A stretch of 5,548 bases of DNA from an uncultured Bacteroidota bacterium (GTDB taxonomy: Bacteria; Bacteroidota; Bacteroidia; NS11-12g; UBA955): the NCBI GenBank assembly GCA_903953615.1, contig CAJBKH010000326.1:1-5548 (forward strand), in the 5' to 3' direction. Both the position numbers and the translations under genes were made by a program. The notes under the pieces were generated by a model. It was given only the letters and a program-made list of their open reading frames with translations. It was not told the DNA's origin and searched no databases. Shown here piece by piece: positions 4,460 to 5,548 of the stretch. Each line of letters begins with the position of its first letter. Within the stretch, counting starts at the first letter, position 1.

Positions 4460-5548
4460 CTATTTTGATAATATATCTTTTATCAATACTTGTTGGAATG
4501 CTTTTGCCTGATTTAGAAAGTTTAAGCTATCGGCTTTTGGTCCTCTGTATTCATAGCATTTGCGGGTATCATTATCAAATAAGGCATGCTGTGTGTTGTT
4601 GACTCTGCCAAACCCATTGTTGTAATGGTATTGCGCGAATCCATTGTTATTTTCAAAACCCGTTTGCCAATTAAATTCAGCGATAGGCAAACCCATTTGC
4701 GACAAAATTAACTGCGGTATGATGGTTTGAGAAACCACTTGTTCGTATTTCATACCGCGGTATTTTTGATGCAAAGCACCACCTGTTATCACCATTGGTA
4801 TATGGTATTTTTCAGGACCAAAATAATGCACGTCTTTTAAACCTATATCGTGCCCGTGATCGGCCACCAATAGAATGACCGTGTTAGCATACCAGGCTTG
4901 CTTTTTACAATTTTCTAAAAAATTATATAAGCACAAATCGGCATACTCAATTGAATTTTTGAAACCATACCATTCATCGTTTACAATCTTGTTATTATGA
5001 TAAGGCACGTCAAATGGCTCATGACTGCTTAGCGACATAATGGTGGTGAAGAAAGGCCCTTTTTCTGCACTTAATTTTTCCAATACCAAGTTATACAAAT
5101 GCTCATCGTGTGCGCCCCATTTACTGGTTAAGTTTTCTGGTTTAAAACTAACGCGATCGAAAATATAATCGAATTGTTGCACCAGTAAATACGCCTTCAT
5201 CGAAGCAAATTCTGCATAGCCTCCATAGAAATAATATTTTTTATACCCTTGGGTACGCAATGATTTACTGATAGAAGGCAGCTTGCTCATTTTATCGGGA
5301 AACACAATGATACTCGAAGAAGGTTGCGCAGGATAACCGCTTAATACGGTTACTAAGCCCTTCTCGGTTCTGTCGCCACTGGCATAACAGCGCATGAAAC
5401 TTAAATTCTCGTTGGCAATTTTGTCCAAATAGGGCGTGTGCTTGTTGTTTTTCGAAAAATAATGACTCGCATTGGCCGTAATACTTTCTAGCATCACCAC
5501 CATCACATTGGGGCGATTGCTTGTAAAAAGTTTTGCCGTATCCGTACG
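4460..5548 (-). CDS. LTA synthase-like sulfatase/alkaline phosphatase-fold transferase, C-terminal part
   Basis: This is the 362-residue C-terminal catalytic part of a gene whose 5' end lies beyond the window; the frame is open to base 5548, so GTG/ATG codons near 5506 are internal. Counting from the window edge, NRPNVMVVMLES (11-22) supplies metal ligand Glu21. SGDRTEKG (57-64) holds the likely nucleophile Thr61, followed by SGYPAQP. SLSSHEPF (172-179) holds a substrate-site His, and LLVADHGHDIG (226-236) supplies metal ligands Asp230 and His231. These fit the LTA synthase family of the alkaline phosphatase fold. Family members transfer phosphoglycerol or similar groups onto envelope polymers or lipids outside the inner membrane, anchored by N-terminal TM helices not seen here. 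In a Gram-negative Bacteroidota host there is no lipoteichoic acid, so the acceptor is unknown. The stop (TAG) is 78 bases before the next gene on the same strand. Confidence 0.9.
   Translation of the reverse strand, partial: RTDTAKLFTSNRPNVMVVMLESITANASHYFSKNNKHTPYLDKIANENLSFMRCYASGDRTEKGLVTVLSGYPAQPSSSIIVFPDKMSKLPSISKSLRTQGYKKYYFYGGYAEFASMKAYLLVQQFDYIFDRVSFKPENLTSKWGAHDEHLYNLVLEKLSAEKGPFFTTIMSLSSHEPFDVPYHNNKIVNDEWYGFKNSIEYADLCLYNFLENCKKQAWYANTVILLVADHGHDIGLKDVHYFGPEKYHIPMVITGGALHQKYRGMKYEQVVSQTIIPQLILSQMGLPIAEFNWQTGFENNNGFAQYHYNNGFGRVNNTQHALFDNDTRKCYEYRGPKADSLNFLNQAKAFQQVLIKDILSK

Noticed and set aside
5492..5506. Plus-strand run CATCACCACCATCAC, which would encode five His and resembles a His-tag from a vector.
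   Set aside because: It is the antisense of the conserved VMVVM strand just before the Glu-Ser of the LTA-synthase-like enzyme, so it is natural coding sequence.

Overview
The window looks like chromosomal DNA of a Bacteroidota bacterium, probably of the Sphingobacteria/Chitinophaga/Flavobacteria kind. Several things point there. The DNA is AT-rich. Three genes have TAnnTTTG-type -7 elements upstream, and clear Shine-Dalgarno sites are lacking. A LytS-type kinase is paired with a LytTR regulator. There is a two-domain Nfu protein, and an LTA-synthase-like enzyme with the GDRTEKG active-site signature. This is a call from signatures, not from a database match.

Layout, left to right. The plus strand carries only the last 46 codons of an ABC exporter ATPase (1-141). 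A perfect hairpin with A and T tracts (201-237) then separates it from a run of genes that all lie on the minus strand. In transcription order (right to left) these are: the C-terminal part of an LTA-synthase/sulfatase-fold enzyme (4460-5548, N-terminus outside the window); a 73-aa single-pass membrane protein (4160-4381); a four-TM LytS-family histidine kinase (3101-4156); a LytTR response regulator (2385-3104); a flavin reductase-like flavoprotein (1487-2326); an Nfu-type iron-sulfur scaffold (841-1404); and an uncharacterised lipoprotein (257-805).

How the genes fit together. The small membrane protein, kinase and regulator look like one operon. The small ORF and the kinase are separated by one codon and share a reading frame. 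The kinase and regulator overlap by ATGA. A -7-like element sits about 60 bases before the first ATG. The flavin reductase and nfu each have their own -7-like element and a nearby inverted repeat, so they may be separate transcription units or internally promoted. The lipoprotein follows nfu by 35 bases with no visible promoter and probably shares its transcript, which would end at the bidirectional hairpin.

Most of the window is ordinary core or housekeeping content. No mobile element, CRISPR array, tRNA or rRNA was seen. No gap longer than 300 bases lacks a gene. The most interesting items are the small membrane protein fused by position to the two-component system, the 16-bp palindrome in the nfu leader, and the nested inverted repeat over the flavin reductase promoter. 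None is proof of a new system.
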